Source: CAYSUS01 sp964434165 (GTDB lineage: Bacteria > Planctomycetota > Planctomycetia > Pirellulales > Thermoguttaceae). From it: 27,574 nt of DNA. Positions 7,334 to 16,825 of the stretch are shown in pieces. The position numbers and the translations under genes are program-made. Location: the NCBI GenBank assembly GCA_964434165.1, contig CAYSUS010000097.1, forward strand, positions 1-27,574. The letters run 5' to 3'. How positions within the stretch are numbered: the first letter of the stretch is position 1; each line of letters begins with the position of its first letter. The notes below the pieces were generated by a model. That model saw nothing but the letters and a program-made list of their open reading frames with translations. It made no database searches and was not told the DNA's origin.

Positions 7334-10300
7334 ATGAAGCCTGACGAGGTCCATGAGGTCAGACAGCCGGACGAGTCGAAGCCGGACGGGCACGATCCGA
7401 CGCAGGACGCCAGGCCGGGGCTGATCCAGAACGTGCTCCGCGCGGCGACCGGCCAGGCCGGCCAGCGATCGCCCGAGGAGACCGCCCTGGAGGAGGCCGA
7501 GAAGCGGGCCGAGGCCTCGGCCAAGGAGGCGATCCGGGCCTCGCAGGCTGCCCTGGCCGCCCAGCAGACCGCCCGCCGCGCCGCCGACGAAGCGGCGGCC
7601 GAGGCCAAGAAGGCCTCGCAGGCCGCGCTGGCCGCGCAGGCGGCGTTGAAGGACGCCCAGGCCGCCAAGGTGGCGCTGGCGGCCCGTCGTGCGGCCGATC
7701 GTGCCGCGGGTCGTGCGGCCGAGGACGCCGCGCGCGAGGCCGCGCGCGAGGCCGCGCAGGCCGCCGCGGCCAGGGCCGCGGAGATGGCGGCCGAGCAGGG
7801 AGCCGCGCGCGAGGCGGCCCAGCGTGCCGCCGAGCAGGCCGCCCTACTCGCCGCCGAGCGTGCCGCGCGCGAGGACGCCGAGCGTGCCGCCCAGGAGGCC
7901 GCGCGCCAGGCGGCCGATCAGGCCGCCAAGCAGGCCGCGCGCCAGGCGGCGCGCGAGGCCGCCGCGCGGGCCGCGCGCGCGGCCCGGGCCGCCAAGCTCG
8001 CGCGCCGCGCCGCGGAGAAAGAGGGGACGCCCCCGGCCCCGCGCCCGAAGCGTGTGAACCTGAAGGTGGCCATCGGCGTGCCGGTCACCGCGGCCGCGCT
8101 GCTGATCGGCGTGGTCGTCACGCACGGGGTGCAGATCGACCGCACCGCGACGGTCATGCTCCGGCGGGCGGAGGAGGCCCAGGCGAACGGCGACGAAGAG
8201 GACGCCATCCGCTTCTACACGCACTACGTGAACTACCAGCCGCAGGACCACGAGGCCTACAGCAAGCTGGCGCTGATGATGGCCGACAGGGCGCGGCGGG
8301 CGCGGTCCAATCCCAACGTGCAGCAGCGGGCGCTGGCCGTGCTGGAGAAGGCCTCGCGCCAGGACCCGGAGAACCTGGAGGTGCTGCGGCGCCTGGCCGA
8401 CGTGTGCATGAATCTCCGCCTGACCAACCAGGCGGCCAACCATCTCGGGCGTCTTCGCGAGCAGTTTCCGGGCGATTCGGTCCTGGGCGTCAAGCTGGCC
8501 CAGTGCCAGATCGAGCTGGAGAAGAACCGCGAGGCGATCGCCACCCTGGAGCAGGTCACGGCCGAGGACCGCCACAACCTCGACGCCTACATCACGCTGG
8601 CCGACCTGTTGCACGACCGGCTCGACGACGCGGACCGGGCCGAGCTGGTCGTCAACCAGATGGTGGCCCAGAACCCGCGGTCGGTCAAGGCGCTGGTCGC
8701 GCGGGCCCGCTTCTGGCACCGGGGCGACGAGTTGACCGCGGCCAACGAGGACATCAAGCAGGCCCTGGAGATGGCGCCCAACAGCGCCGCGGTGCTGGTC
8801 ACGGCGGCCGAGTTCGCCCTGGACAGCAAGGCCTTCGACGACGCGGCCGAGTACCTCGACAAGGCCGAGGCCCTCCACCCCGACGACGAGGACGTGGAGC
8901 GGGCCCGCACGGTGCTCAACCTCTCGCTCGGCAAGACCGACGTCGTGCTCGACCGGCTGCAGAAGCAGATGGAGAACCTCGAGTCGGGCGACGCGATGGA
9001 CCTTCTGACCGTGGCCGACCTTCAGCTCAAGAAGGGTGACCTGAAGGCCGTGCGCGAGACCATGAAGCGGATGCGCGAGGCCGGCTTCCGCGAGGAGATC
9101 ACCGAGTACTTCGAGGCCCGCATCCAGGTGGCCGAAGGCCGCTGGCGCGAGGCGACCTACCTGCTGGAGCGGCTCCGCCCCCAGGTCAGCAACTGGCCCG
9201 AGTTCCTCGTGCAGATCGACCTGTTCCTGGGGGCCTGCTTCGAGCAGCTCCGCCTCCCCGACCGCCAGTTGGCCACCTACCGCAGCCTGTTGGACCGCGA
9301 TCCGGAGCTGGAGCCGGCGCGGGCGGGCTATGCCGCGGCCCTGTTCCGCGTGGGCAAGTACGACGAGGCCGCCAGGCAGTACGACCGGCTGGAGAAGTCG
9401 ATGGGCGAGGAGTTCCTCAAGACCCCCGCCCTGCGCAACAACCTGTTCCAGTTGATCATCGCGCGGACCATGCAGCGGCCCGAGGGCTACCGCGACTGGA
9501 CCGCGCTGGAGGAGTTCATCGGGCGGCTCTCCAAGATCGACGGCGTGGACGAGGTGCAGTTGACCCTGATGCGCGCGGAGCTGCTCTCCAAGAAGGGCGA
9601 CCTGGCCGCCGCCCGCGAGGCCGTCGATTCGCAGCTCGACAAGTACGGCAAGGACGTGGGCCTGTGGAACGCGTCGATCAAGCTCGCGTCGCTGACCGAG
9701 GGCCCCGAGGCGGGGCTCCGCGTGGCCCGGCAGGCCCGCGGGGCGTGCGGCGACGCCGTGACTCTCCGCCTGACCGAGGCCGACCTGGCCGCGCAGGTCG
9801 GCCCGGACAAGGCCGCGCCGGTGCTCGAGACCCTGGCCGCCGACACGGAAGCCCTGCCCGAGGCCGAGAAGGTCCGCTTGTGGCGCGGCCTGGGCGCGGC
9901 CTGGTACCGGTTGCGCGACCGCGACCGGGCGCGGGAGCTGTGGATGAAGGTCGTCGACTCGCCGCTCCGCGACCCGCAGATCTTCCTCGTCCTGTTCGAG
10001 CTGGCCCGCGAGGCCGGCAACAGCCGGCAGATGGCCGAGGCCGTTCAGTCGGTCGAGCGCTACCTGGGACGGCGGTCCAGCGAGGCGGCCTACTGCGAGG
10101 CCTCGCACCTGGTGTGGCAGGCGCAGCGGGGCGAGATCGACGTGAAGGAGCTGATCCGCGCGAAGCAGATGCTCGCCGAGGCCGCGCAGCAGCGGCCCAA
10201 CTGGCACGAGATCCCGCGCCTGGAGGCCGAGATCGCCATGGTCGAGGGCAAGACCGACGAGGCGATCTCGCTGTTGCAGCGGGCCTCGGAGCTGGGGCCG

Positions 10301-12286
10301 TTGAGCCCGGTGTACATGGGCCAGCTTGTGCAGCTTCTGTTCTCCAGGGGCCGCTACGAGGAGGCCCGCGACGTGATCAACGACCTGGGCCGCACCCAGG
10401 TCTCGCTGACCATGAAGCGGATCGAGGCCGAACTGAGCTTCCGCATGGGCGACTTCGAGCAGGCCCTGGCGCTGGCCGAGGAGGCCGTGAAGGATTCGGA
10501 CCAAGCCCCCGACTTCCTCTGGTACGGCGAGTTGCTGGCGCGGAACGGCAAGTTCGAGGAATCCCTCCGGCAGTTCCGCAAGGCCGTGGAACTCGATCCA
10601 CGCATCCCCCAGGGCTGGATCGGCCTGGTGGCCGTGCTGGTCCAGTCCGAGAAGGTCGAGGAGGCCGAGCGCGTGGTGCGCCAGGCCCAGGCCAGCCTGC
10701 CCGAGGACCAGGTGCCGCTGGTCATGGCCCAGTGCTACCAGATCCTGGGCGAGCCCGGCCGCGCCGAGCAGTACTACCTGACGGCTCTGGCCCAGGCCCC
10801 CGAGGACTTCGCCGTGATGCGCCGGGTGGCGCGGTTCTACATGCTCACGGGACGAAGCGACGAGGCCAAGCGCTACATCGGACAGATCCTCCGCCTGGCC
10901 GGGCGCGACCCGGAGAAAAACGAGTCGGAGCTGGTCGAGGCACGGCGCTGGATGGCCCGCGTCCTGGCGGCCGAGGGCGACTGGCGCCAACTCCAGCAGG
11001 CCGTGGCCCTGCTCGATCGCAATACCCAGGGCGGGGAGCTCCCCCTGGAGGACCTCCGCCTGAAGGCCGCCATGCTGGCCGCGCGCCCCGACCAGGGCTC
11101 GCAGCAGAAGGCGATCGAGCTGTACGAGCAGATCCGCGACGAGCGCAAGAAGGACCTCACCTCGGCCGAGCAGTTCCAGCTCGCCAAGCTCTACCATCAG
11201 GCCAAGCGCTGGACCACGGCCCGCGAGGAGCTGCGGGACCTGATCCAGAAGTATCCCAAGGAGCCCCGCTACCTGGCCACGTACGTGGACATGATGTTCG
11301 AGCACGACAGCCCGGCCAGCGCCATCGACTACTCGTTGGGCAAGCTCGAGGAGCTCGTGCCCGACGCGGCGTACACGCGGGTGTTGCGCGCGCGGCTGCT
11401 GGTTGAACAGCAGAAGCCGGACGAGGCGGTCGAGACCGTCCAGTCGCTGATCCCGCGCCCGCTGTCCGCCGATGCCGTGCGCCTGCTGCCGCAGGTCGCG
11501 GCCACGCTGGAGGAGCTGGAGCAGGTGGAGCCCGCCAGGCAGGTGCTCGTCGAGTACTCCCAGAAGACTCCGGCGGGGCACCTGGCGCTGGGGGCCTTCC
11601 TGGGCCGGCACGGCACGATCGAGGAGGCCCTGGACGAGGTCGAGAAGGCCCTCGCGCACGCCCCGGCCGGGGCCGTGCTGTCCACCGTGATCGGCATCCT
11701 CGCCGAGCAGCGCAAGAAGGGGCCCATCGCCGCGGAGCACTTCCAGCGCGTCGAGCCGTGGTTTGTCCAGGCGGCCGAGGAGGCGCCCGGCTCCAAGTCG
11801 ATCCAGCTTCAAACGGCCGCGCTACGCGATGTGCAGGAGAACTACGCGGACCAGATCCGCATCTACCGCGAGTTCCTGGCGCGCAACGACGCCCTGGACC
11901 GCGAAAAGGCCATCGTCTGGAACAACCTCGCCTTCCTGCTGGCGGTCGGCAGCCCCGACCAGGCCGACGAGGCCCTCAAGCTCATCGACCAGGCGATCGC
12001 CATCCGCGGCCCCGAGGCCGAGCTGCTCGACACGCGCGCCGTGGCCCTCCTGGCCGCGGGCCGACCCAAGGAGGCGGTTGACGACCTCCGCGCGGCGATC
12101 GCCGACAGCCCCTCGGCCATCATGTACTTCCACCTGGCCAAGGCCCACTCGGCAGACGGCGACCAGCGCGCGGCGGCCCGGGCCCTCCAGGTGGCGCGCG
12201 AGAACTACCAGCTCACGCCGGACGACGTCCCGAAGATCGAGCGCGACGAGTACCTGAAGCTGGCCTCGACGCTGCGCACGCCGTGA
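7334..12286 (+). CDS. giant membrane-anchored tetratricopeptide-repeat protein with Ala-rich coiled-coil N-terminus
   Basis: A 1650-residue protein with three parts. Residues about 50-232 are an Ala/Arg/Glu-rich helical repeat (REAARE, ERAAREDAERAAQEAARQ) ending in a basic patch. Residues about 243-262 are one hydrophobic segment (VAIGVPVTAAALLIGVVV). From about 268 to the end runs a long series of TPR-like helix pairs, with phrases such as EEDAIRFYTHYVNYQPQDHEAY and RQFRKAVELDPRIPQGWIGL. The basic side before the membrane segment suggests that the coiled coil is cytoplasmic and the TPR solenoid is outside the inner membrane. TPR solenoids are protein-binding scaffolds; long ones occur in exopolysaccharide export and cell-envelope assembly, but no such partner is visible here. 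The start has GAGG seven bases upstream. It is preceded by its own promoter-like site and a palindrome. Confidence 0.9.
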   Translation: MKPDEVHEVRQPDESKPDGHDPTQDARPGLIQNVLRAATGQAGQRSPEETALEEAEKRAEASAKEAIRASQAALAAQQTARRAADEAAAEAKKASQAALAAQAALKDAQAAKVALAARRAADRAAGRAAEDAAREAAREAAQAAAARAAEMAAEQGAAREAAQRAAEQAALLAAERAAREDAERAAQEAARQAADQAAKQAARQAAREAAARAARAARAAKLARRAAEKEGTPPAPRPKRVNLKVAIGVPVTAAALLIGVVVTHGVQIDRTATVMLRRAEEAQANGDEEDAIRFYTHYVNYQPQDHEAYSKLALMMADRARRARSNPNVQQRALAVLEKASRQDPENLEVLRRLADVCMNLRLTNQAANHLGRLREQFPGDSVLGVKLAQCQIELEKNREAIATLEQVTAEDRHNLDAYITLADLLHDRLDDADRAELVVNQMVAQNPRSVKALVARARFWHRGDELTAANEDIKQALEMAPNSAAVLVTAAEFALDSKAFDDAAEYLDKAEALHPDDEDVERARTVLNLSLGKTDVVLDRLQKQMENLESGDAMDLLTVADLQLKKGDLKAVRETMKRMREAGFREEITEYFEARIQVAEGRWREATYLLERLRPQVSNWPEFLVQIDLFLGACFEQLRLPDRQLATYRSLLDRDPELEPARAGYAAALFRVGKYDEAARQYDRLEKSMGEEFLKTPALRNNLFQLIIARTMQRPEGYRDWTALEEFIGRLSKIDGVDEVQLTLMRAELLSKKGDLAAAREAVDSQLDKYGKDVGLWNASIKLASLTEGPEAGLRVARQARGACGDAVTLRLTEADLAAQVGPDKAAPVLETLAADTEALPEAEKVRLWRGLGAAWYRLRDRDRARELWMKVVDSPLRDPQIFLVLFELAREAGNSRQMAEAVQSVERYLGRRSSEAAYCEASHLVWQAQRGEIDVKELIRAKQMLAEAAQQRPNWHEIPRLEAEIAMVEGKTDEAISLLQRASELGPLSPVYMGQLVQLLFSRGRYEEARDVINDLGRTQVSLTMKRIEAELSFRMGDFEQALALAEEAVKDSDQAPDFLWYGELLARNGKFEESLRQFRKAVELDPRIPQGWIGLVAVLVQSEKVEEAERVVRQAQASLPEDQVPLVMAQCYQILGEPGRAEQYYLTALAQAPEDFAVMRRVARFYMLTGRSDEAKRYIGQILRLAGRDPEKNESELVEARRWMARVLAAEGDWRQLQQAVALLDRNTQGGELPLEDLRLKAAMLAARPDQGSQQKAIELYEQIRDERKKDLTSAEQFQLAKLYHQAKRWTTAREELRDLIQKYPKEPRYLATYVDMMFEHDSPASAIDYSLGKLEELVPDAAYTRVLRARLLVEQQKPDEAVETVQSLIPRPLSADAVRLLPQVAATLEELEQVEPARQVLVEYSQKTPAGHLALGAFLGRHGTIEEALDEVEKALAHAPAGAVLSTVIGILAEQRKKGPIAAEHFQRVEPWFVQAAEEAPGSKSIQLQTAALRDVQENYADQIRIYREFLARNDALDREKAIVWNNLAFLLAVGSPDQADEALKLIDQAIAIRGPEAELLDTRAVALLAAGRPKEAVDDLRAAIADSPSAIMYFHLAKAHSADGDQRAAARALQVARENYQLTPDDVPKIERDEYLKLASTLRTP

Positions 12287-12583
12287 TGGCTGAGGGTCCT
12301 TCCAGAGGTCGGACTGGCCGTTCGAGGAATTCCGCCACGGCGAAGGTCGGGCACGACCCAAAGGGGACGCGGGATTTCCGCCGCCTCCGCGGGTTGCAGC
12401 GGCCGCCCCCCTCCGCAGACCCCCCCGCAGGCATGGTCGGTTCCCGGTTTTCCCTTGCCGCAACCACCCCCGCGCACCATCCTTGTTCTGTGGACCTGAC
12501 GCGGGGTCCGCCAGGCCTTTTCACTCCACCGGCGCGCCCGAGGGACGCGGGCGGCCAGGGGCAGGTTCCGGGCGATACGAAGC
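12287..12583. other. 297-base intergenic region
   Basis: The gap between the TPR gene and the second HD-GYP gene is C-rich, with CCCCCC-type runs around 12405-12430. I see no convincing terminator, promoter or small gene in it. Confidence 0.4.
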
Positions 12584-13561
12584 ATGTCAGCAGGGGCGAT
12601 CACGGGCCGCGCAAGCGCCGGGGCGGGTCTGGTGCCGATCGGGGTGGACACCCTCCTGCCGATCGGGGCCCTGGAGTTCGACCTGTACATCCGGCCCTCG
12701 CCGGAGACGCCCCCGTGTCTGTATCGCGAGTCGAGCTACCCGTTGGAGCAGGAAGACCTCGATCGCCTGGCCGCCCAGGGCGTGGACAGGCTGTATATCC
12801 CGGCGGCCAAGAGCGGGGCCTACCAGACGTACCTGCGCGAGGTGGTGGTCAAGAACGAGGAGCTCCGCCCGGCGCAGCGATTCGTGCTGTTGAAGAAGGC
12901 GAACCGATCCTTGTTCGAGGCGGCGTTCCGCAGCACGAAGGCCACGGCCATGATCGAGTTCGCGGAGGAGTTCGGCGAGCAGCTCGTGGACGTGGTGTGC
13001 CATCGCGAGACGATGCTTTATCGCCTGTTTTCCGTGATGGACCACGACTACTACACGTACACGCACGTCACGAACGTGGCGGCCTACGCGGTGTCGCTGG
13101 CGCACTGGCTGCACATCCGCAAGCCGGCCGACCTGACCTCCATCGCCATGGGGGCCCTGCTGCATGACTTCGGCAAGCGGCACATTCCCGTGGCGGTGCT
13201 CAACAAGAAGGACCGCCTCGATCCTCAGGAGCGCGTCGTGATGCAGGGGCACGTGACGGCCGGCTTCGACGAGCTCAGCCGCCGCGACGACGTCGAGTGG
13301 GGCCAGTTGATGATGGTCTATCAGCACCACGAGCGGGTCAACGGCCGGGGGTACCCCGTGGGCGTGACCGCGCGGGAGATCGAGCCGTGGGCGCGGATCT
13401 GCGCCATCGCCGACGTGTTCGACGCCCTCACCTCGGAACGGCCCTACCGCAGGCCCGACCCCATCGACGCCGTGCAGGAGTTCCTCCAGGACCGCGCCGG
13501 GACCGACTTTGACCGGGAGATGGTACGATGCTGGGTGTCGAGACTCCGCGCGGCCAACTAG
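12584..13561 (+). CDS. HD-GYP domain c-di-GMP phosphodiesterase, complete copy
   Basis: A 325-residue protein with an N-terminal domain of about 130 residues (IGVDTLLPIGALEFDLYI ... LDRLAAQGVDRLYIP) and a C-terminal HD-GYP domain. The domain has the first His in THVTNVAAY, the metal-binding His194-Asp195 in LLHDFGKRH, HHE at 248-250 and the GYP at 256-258. All signature residues needed to hydrolyse cyclic di-GMP appear present. There is no membrane segment, so it is probably cytoplasmic. Its last 34 bases overlap the start of the PilZ gene in another frame, exactly as in the truncated copy at the left edge, which implies duplication of the whole pair. The N-terminal domain resembles regions found beside PilZ/HD-GYP proteins, but I cannot name it with certainty. 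Confidence 0.92.
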   Translation: MSAGAITGRASAGAGLVPIGVDTLLPIGALEFDLYIRPSPETPPCLYRESSYPLEQEDLDRLAAQGVDRLYIPAAKSGAYQTYLREVVVKNEELRPAQRFVLLKKANRSLFEAAFRSTKATAMIEFAEEFGEQLVDVVCHRETMLYRLFSVMDHDYYTYTHVTNVAAYAVSLAHWLHIRKPADLTSIAMGALLHDFGKRHIPVAVLNKKDRLDPQERVVMQGHVTAGFDELSRRDDVEWGQLMMVYQHHERVNGRGYPVGVTAREIEPWARICAIADVFDALTSERPYRRPDPIDAVQEFLQDRAGTDFDREMVRCWVSRLRAAN

Positions 13562-13983
13562 AGAGGATCCTGGAGGCGTGCCAGTGCTCGGTCGAGCTGC
13601 CGGCCGAGCTGGACGACTTCTTCGAGCACTCCGGGCCCACCGGCGGGTCGCTGGCCGAACAGCGCCGGTTTCCACGCGTCAATCTGCGCACGCCCGCCGC
13701 CTTGCGCTATCGGCAGACGCTGCACGCGCTGCCGCGGGCCGAGTCGTGGCACAAGGTGTTCGTCAAGGACATCTCGCGGTGCGGGGTGGCGTTTCTCCAC
13801 GGCGAGCAGCTCTATCCCAACGAGCGCATGGCCCTCCTGATGCCCGATGGCACCCGACTCCCGGTCGAGGTCGTGCGGTGCCGGCGGCTGGGCGCGCGGT
13901 GCTACGAGATCGGCGTGCGCTTCGTGGCCGAGGACGCGGCGGCGCAGGCGACAGAGGTCGGCGGCGGTTGCCGCGGCCCTTGA
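13528..13983 (+). CDS. PilZ domain protein (c-di-GMP receptor), copy 2
   Basis: A 151-residue PilZ protein, close paralogue of the one at 427-873. Binding motifs are RRFPR near residue 50 and DISRCG near residue 80, with the barrel end VEVVRCRRLGARCYEIGVRFVAE. It starts inside the HD-GYP gene and is likely translated by coupling, giving an enzyme-plus-sensor pair. The N-terminal 40 residues and the last 15 differ most from copy 1, so the two may contact different partners. The stop codon lies within the -35 element of the promoter-like site for the next gene. Confidence 0.9.
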   Translation: MLGVETPRGQLERILEACQCSVELPAELDDFFEHSGPTGGSLAEQRRFPRVNLRTPAALRYRQTLHALPRAESWHKVFVKDISRCGVAFLHGEQLYPNERMALLMPDGTRLPVEVVRCRRLGARCYEIGVRFVAEDAAAQATEVGGGCRGP

Positions 13984-14007
13984 CTTGCGCGATCCCGGGG
14001 GCATACT
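13980..14007 (+). promoter_or_regulatory. sigma70-like promoter for the Gfo/Idh/MocA gene
   Basis: TTGACT at 13980-13985 and CATACT at 14002-14007 are separated by 16 bases. Transcription would begin near 14014, about 70 bases before the ATG at 14083. The -35 overlaps the stop codon of the PilZ gene. Confidence 0.42.
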
Positions 14008-14082
14008 GACGGTGCGACGGGCAACGAGCCGCTCGTCCTCCGGTCCCGCCCCGCGATCGACCTGTCCCAAGGAGCCCCGCCC

Positions 14083-15441
14083 ATGACGACGTCCGCGCAT
14101 CCGCCCCGCACGCCCGGCACCTCCCGCCGCGAGTTCCTCAAGACCTCCGGCAAGCTCGTGGCCGCCGCGGCCGTGACCGACGCGGCCGCGCGCATGGCCC
14201 ACGCCGCGCACGACAGCACGATCAAGCTGGCCCTGATCGGGTGCGGCGGGCGCGGAACGGGCGCCGTGGTCGACGCCTTCCACACCGAGGGCGGCCCCGT
14301 GAAGCTCCACGCCATGGCCGACCTGTTCGAGCACAAGATCGCAGGCAGCCGCAAGAACCTGGAGAAGTCGTTTGAGGATCGGGTGGACGTGCCGCCCGAG
14401 CGGGCATTCCTGGGCTTCGACGCCTACCGGAAGGCCATCGACTGCCTCGGCCCCGGCGACGTGGTGATCCTCACCACGAGCTGCGCGTTCCGTCCGCTCC
14501 ATTTCGAGTACGCGGTCAAGAAGGGCCTGAACGTCTTCATGGAGAAGTCGTTCGCCCCGGACTCCCCGGGCACGCGGCGCCTCTTGGCCGCGGCGGAGGA
14601 GTCGGAGAAGAAGGGCCTCAAGGTGGGCTGCGGCTTCATGTGGCGCCACTCCAAGGCGCGGCAGGAGGTGGTCAAGCGGATCCACGACGGGGCGATCGGC
14701 GACGTCAACACGCTGCGGATCTACCGCGTCCACGGCCCGGTCCACTGCCCCAAGCTGCCCGAGAACGCCGACGAGCTGGTGTTTCAGCTCCAGCGCCCCG
14801 TGTGCTTCAACTGGACCACGGGCGGGTTCTTCATCGACTGGCACTGCCACAACGTGGACCAGGCCTGCTGGGTCAAGGACGCCTGGCCGGTCACCGCCCA
14901 GGGCATGGGCGGGCGGTGCTACGAGCAGGCGGGCAACCTGTTCGACCACTACACGGTGGAGTACACGTTCGACGACGGGGCCAAGCTCTACGCCTTCTCC
15001 CGCCACATGCACAACTGCTGGCAGACGTACGCCGACTTCGCGCACGGCACCAAGGGCTCGGCCGTGATCATGGAGAACCTCTCGCGGCCCAACTCGCGGA
15101 TCTACAAGGCCCAGAGGATGGTCAAGGACCAGATCGAGTGGCAGTACGGCCAGCCCGACTGCAACCCCTACCGCGCCGAGTGGCAGGTGCTCATCGACGC
15201 CATCCGCCAGGACAAGCCGCACAACGAGGCGCGGCGCGCGGGGCTGGCCAACATGGCCGCGCTGATGGGCCGGATGGCCGTGCACACCGGGGCGATGATC
15301 ACCTGGGACCAGGCCATGCAGTCGAAGCACGAGCTGGTCTCGGATGTCGATCACATGACGTTCGACACGCCCGCCCCGATCCAGGCCGGCCCCGACGGCA
15401 TCTACGCCGCCCCGCGCCCGGGGATCGACAAGGAGGTGTGA
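14083..15441 (+). CDS. Tat-exported Gfo/Idh/MocA-family oxidoreductase
   Basis: A 452-residue protein with a twin-arginine signal (SRREFLK near residues 14-20, then an Ala-rich hydrophobic stretch) and a Rossmann domain starting at IKLALIGCGGRGTGA. Members of this family oxidise or epimerise sugars and related compounds with NAD(P) and are very numerous in planctomycetes. The usual EKP motif reads EKS here (residues 154-156). The substrate-side motif DWHCHNVDQ has His254 and His256 in the place of the family's catalytic His. Export by Tat means folding with cofactor in the cytoplasm and action outside it, as known for glucose-fructose oxidoreductase. AAGGAG (14069-14074) lies eight bases before ATG. 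The substrate cannot be told from sequence. It is convergent with the DUF1552 gene, 28 bases away. Confidence 0.92.
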   Translation: MTTSAHPPRTPGTSRREFLKTSGKLVAAAAVTDAAARMAHAAHDSTIKLALIGCGGRGTGAVVDAFHTEGGPVKLHAMADLFEHKIAGSRKNLEKSFEDRVDVPPERAFLGFDAYRKAIDCLGPGDVVILTTSCAFRPLHFEYAVKKGLNVFMEKSFAPDSPGTRRLLAAAEESEKKGLKVGCGFMWRHSKARQEVVKRIHDGAIGDVNTLRIYRVHGPVHCPKLPENADELVFQLQRPVCFNWTTGGFFIDWHCHNVDQACWVKDAWPVTAQGMGGRCYEQAGNLFDHYTVEYTFDDGAKLYAFSRHMHNCWQTYADFAHGTKGSAVIMENLSRPNSRIYKAQRMVKDQIEWQYGQPDCNPYRAEWQVLIDAIRQDKPHNEARRAGLANMAALMGRMAVHTGAMITWDQAMQSKHELVSDVDHMTFDTPAPIQAGPDGIYAAPRPGIDKEV

Positions 15442-15469
15442 GGGGGTCGGGGCGTGGAGTCGGGCGCAG

Positions 15470-16825
15470 CTACGCCAGCCCCTCCAACAGGCCCGAGCTG
15501 TCGCCGAACTGCTCCTCTTTCAGTCCCATGCGGTGGAGCATGGCCAGGTAGAGGTTGCCCAGCGGGGTCTCGTCGGGATAGCGGAGATGGCGGCCGGCGG
15601 TGACCGTGCCGCCGCCGCGCCCGGCCAGGAGGATCGGCAGGTCGTCGTGGTTGTGGCGGTTGCCGTCGCTGATGCCCGACCCGTACATCACCATCGAGCC
15701 GTCGAGGAGCGATCGGTCCCCTTCGCGCACCGCGCGGAGCCGTTCCAGAAAATACGCCAAAAGACCCGCGTGGAAGCGGTTGATCTTGCTGATCTGCTCC
15801 TGCTTCTCCTTCTTTTTGCCGTGGTGCGACAGCTCGTGGTGCCCGCTCCGCACGCCGATGTCGGGGTAGCTGCGGTTCGAGCCGGCGTTGGTGAGCATGA
15901 ACGTGGCGATCCGGGTGCTGTCGGTCTGCCAGGCGAGCACGATCATGTCGGCCATCAGCTTGACGTGGTCGTCGAACCCGCGGGGCACGCCCTCGGGGCG
16001 CGGGAAGTCGGGCACGTCGATCTCCCGCCCGGCCAGCTTCTCCGACTGCTCGATCCGCCGCTCGATCTGGCGCACGGCATAAAGGTACTCGTCGAGCTTC
16101 TGCTGGTCGGGCCGGCCCAGCCGGCGCTTGAGCGACCCGGCGTCCTCGGCCACCAGGTCGAGCACGCTCTTGCGATGGCGGCTGCGCCTGGCCAGGCCCT
16201 CCGGGGCGGCCTCGTCGCCCGTGCCGAACAGCCGGTCGAACACCGCCCGGGGGTTGACCTCCTTGGTCATCGGCGAGGTCGGCGTGCGCCAGGACATGTT
16301 CGACGTGTAAACGCAGCTATAGCCCGAGTCGCACTTGCCCCCCTGGCGGCTCGGCTCGCAGCCCAGCTCGAGCGAGGCGAAGCGGGTCTTGTGACCCACC
16401 GCGGCCGCGGCCACCTGATCGACCGACACACCGTTGCGGATGTCCTTGCCGCCCGTCTTCACAGGGTGGGCCGTGGTCAGAAACGAGGCCACGGACCGGG
16501 CGTGGTCGCCGGGCCCGTCGCCCAGGGCACGCCCGCCGTTGAGCGTCAGCCCGCTGAGCACGGTCAGCTCGCTGCGGAGCGAGGCGAGCGGCTCGAGGAT
16601 CGGCGGGAGCTCGTCCAGGGGGCCTTCCTTCTCGGGCGTCCAGTCGGGCATATGCATGCCGTTGGGCACGTAGAGGAAGGCCATGCGCCGCGGCGGCTCC
16701 GCAGCCGCCGAGCCCTTCCCCGCTGCGCCGAATACGGTGTTGGGCGTCATGGCCTCCAGCCAGGGCAGCGCGACCGCCGTGCCCAGGCCCCGCAGGATGG
16801 TCCGCCGCGAAATCCGTTGCGTCAT
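15470..16825 (-). CDS. DUF1552 domain protein with Tat signal
   Basis: A 451-residue planctomycete/Verrucomicrobia family protein. It begins with a twin-arginine leader (SRRTILRGLG at residues 6-15) and continues with the DUF1552 hallmarks RRMAFLYVPNGMHMPDW, SFLTTAHPVKTGG, ELGCEP, YSCVYTSNMSW and GVRSGHHELSHHG. The function of DUF1552 is not established; the proteins are exported and are nearly always encoded directly after DUF1592-type cytochrome proteins, as here. ATG 16825 overlaps the upstream stop as ATGA, so translation is coupled. The frame remains open further upstream, but that part is out of register with DUF1552 and overlaps the DUF1592 gene, so it is not coding. Confidence 0.93.
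   Translation of the reverse strand: MTQRISRRTILRGLGTAVALPWLEAMTPNTVFGAAGKGSAAAEPPRRMAFLYVPNGMHMPDWTPEKEGPLDELPPILEPLASLRSELTVLSGLTLNGGRALGDGPGDHARSVASFLTTAHPVKTGGKDIRNGVSVDQVAAAAVGHKTRFASLELGCEPSRQGGKCDSGYSCVYTSNMSWRTPTSPMTKEVNPRAVFDRLFGTGDEAAPEGLARRSRHRKSVLDLVAEDAGSLKRRLGRPDQQKLDEYLYAVRQIERRIEQSEKLAGREIDVPDFPRPEGVPRGFDDHVKLMADMIVLAWQTDSTRIATFMLTNAGSNRSYPDIGVRSGHHELSHHGKKKEKQEQISKINRFHAGLLAYFLERLRAVREGDRSLLDGSMVMYGSGISDGNRHNHDDLPILLAGRGGGTVTAGRHLRYPDETPLGNLYLAMLHRMGLKEEQFGDSSGLLEGLA

Noticed and set aside
7690..8000. Repeated GC-rich words, such as the 12-base GCCGCGCGCGAG, as a possible CRISPR or VNTR.
   Set aside because: The period follows codons of an Ala/Arg/Glu helix, there are no spacers of constant length, and the frame is coding.
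7844..11812. Minus-strand open frame of 1322 codons opposite the TPR gene.
   Set aside because: It mirrors the repetitive GC-rich codons of the TPR protein and has no family features.
15442..15469. A shared terminator between the convergent Gfo/Idh/MocA and DUF1552 genes.
   Set aside because: The 28-base gap has no convincing stem or T-run on either strand.
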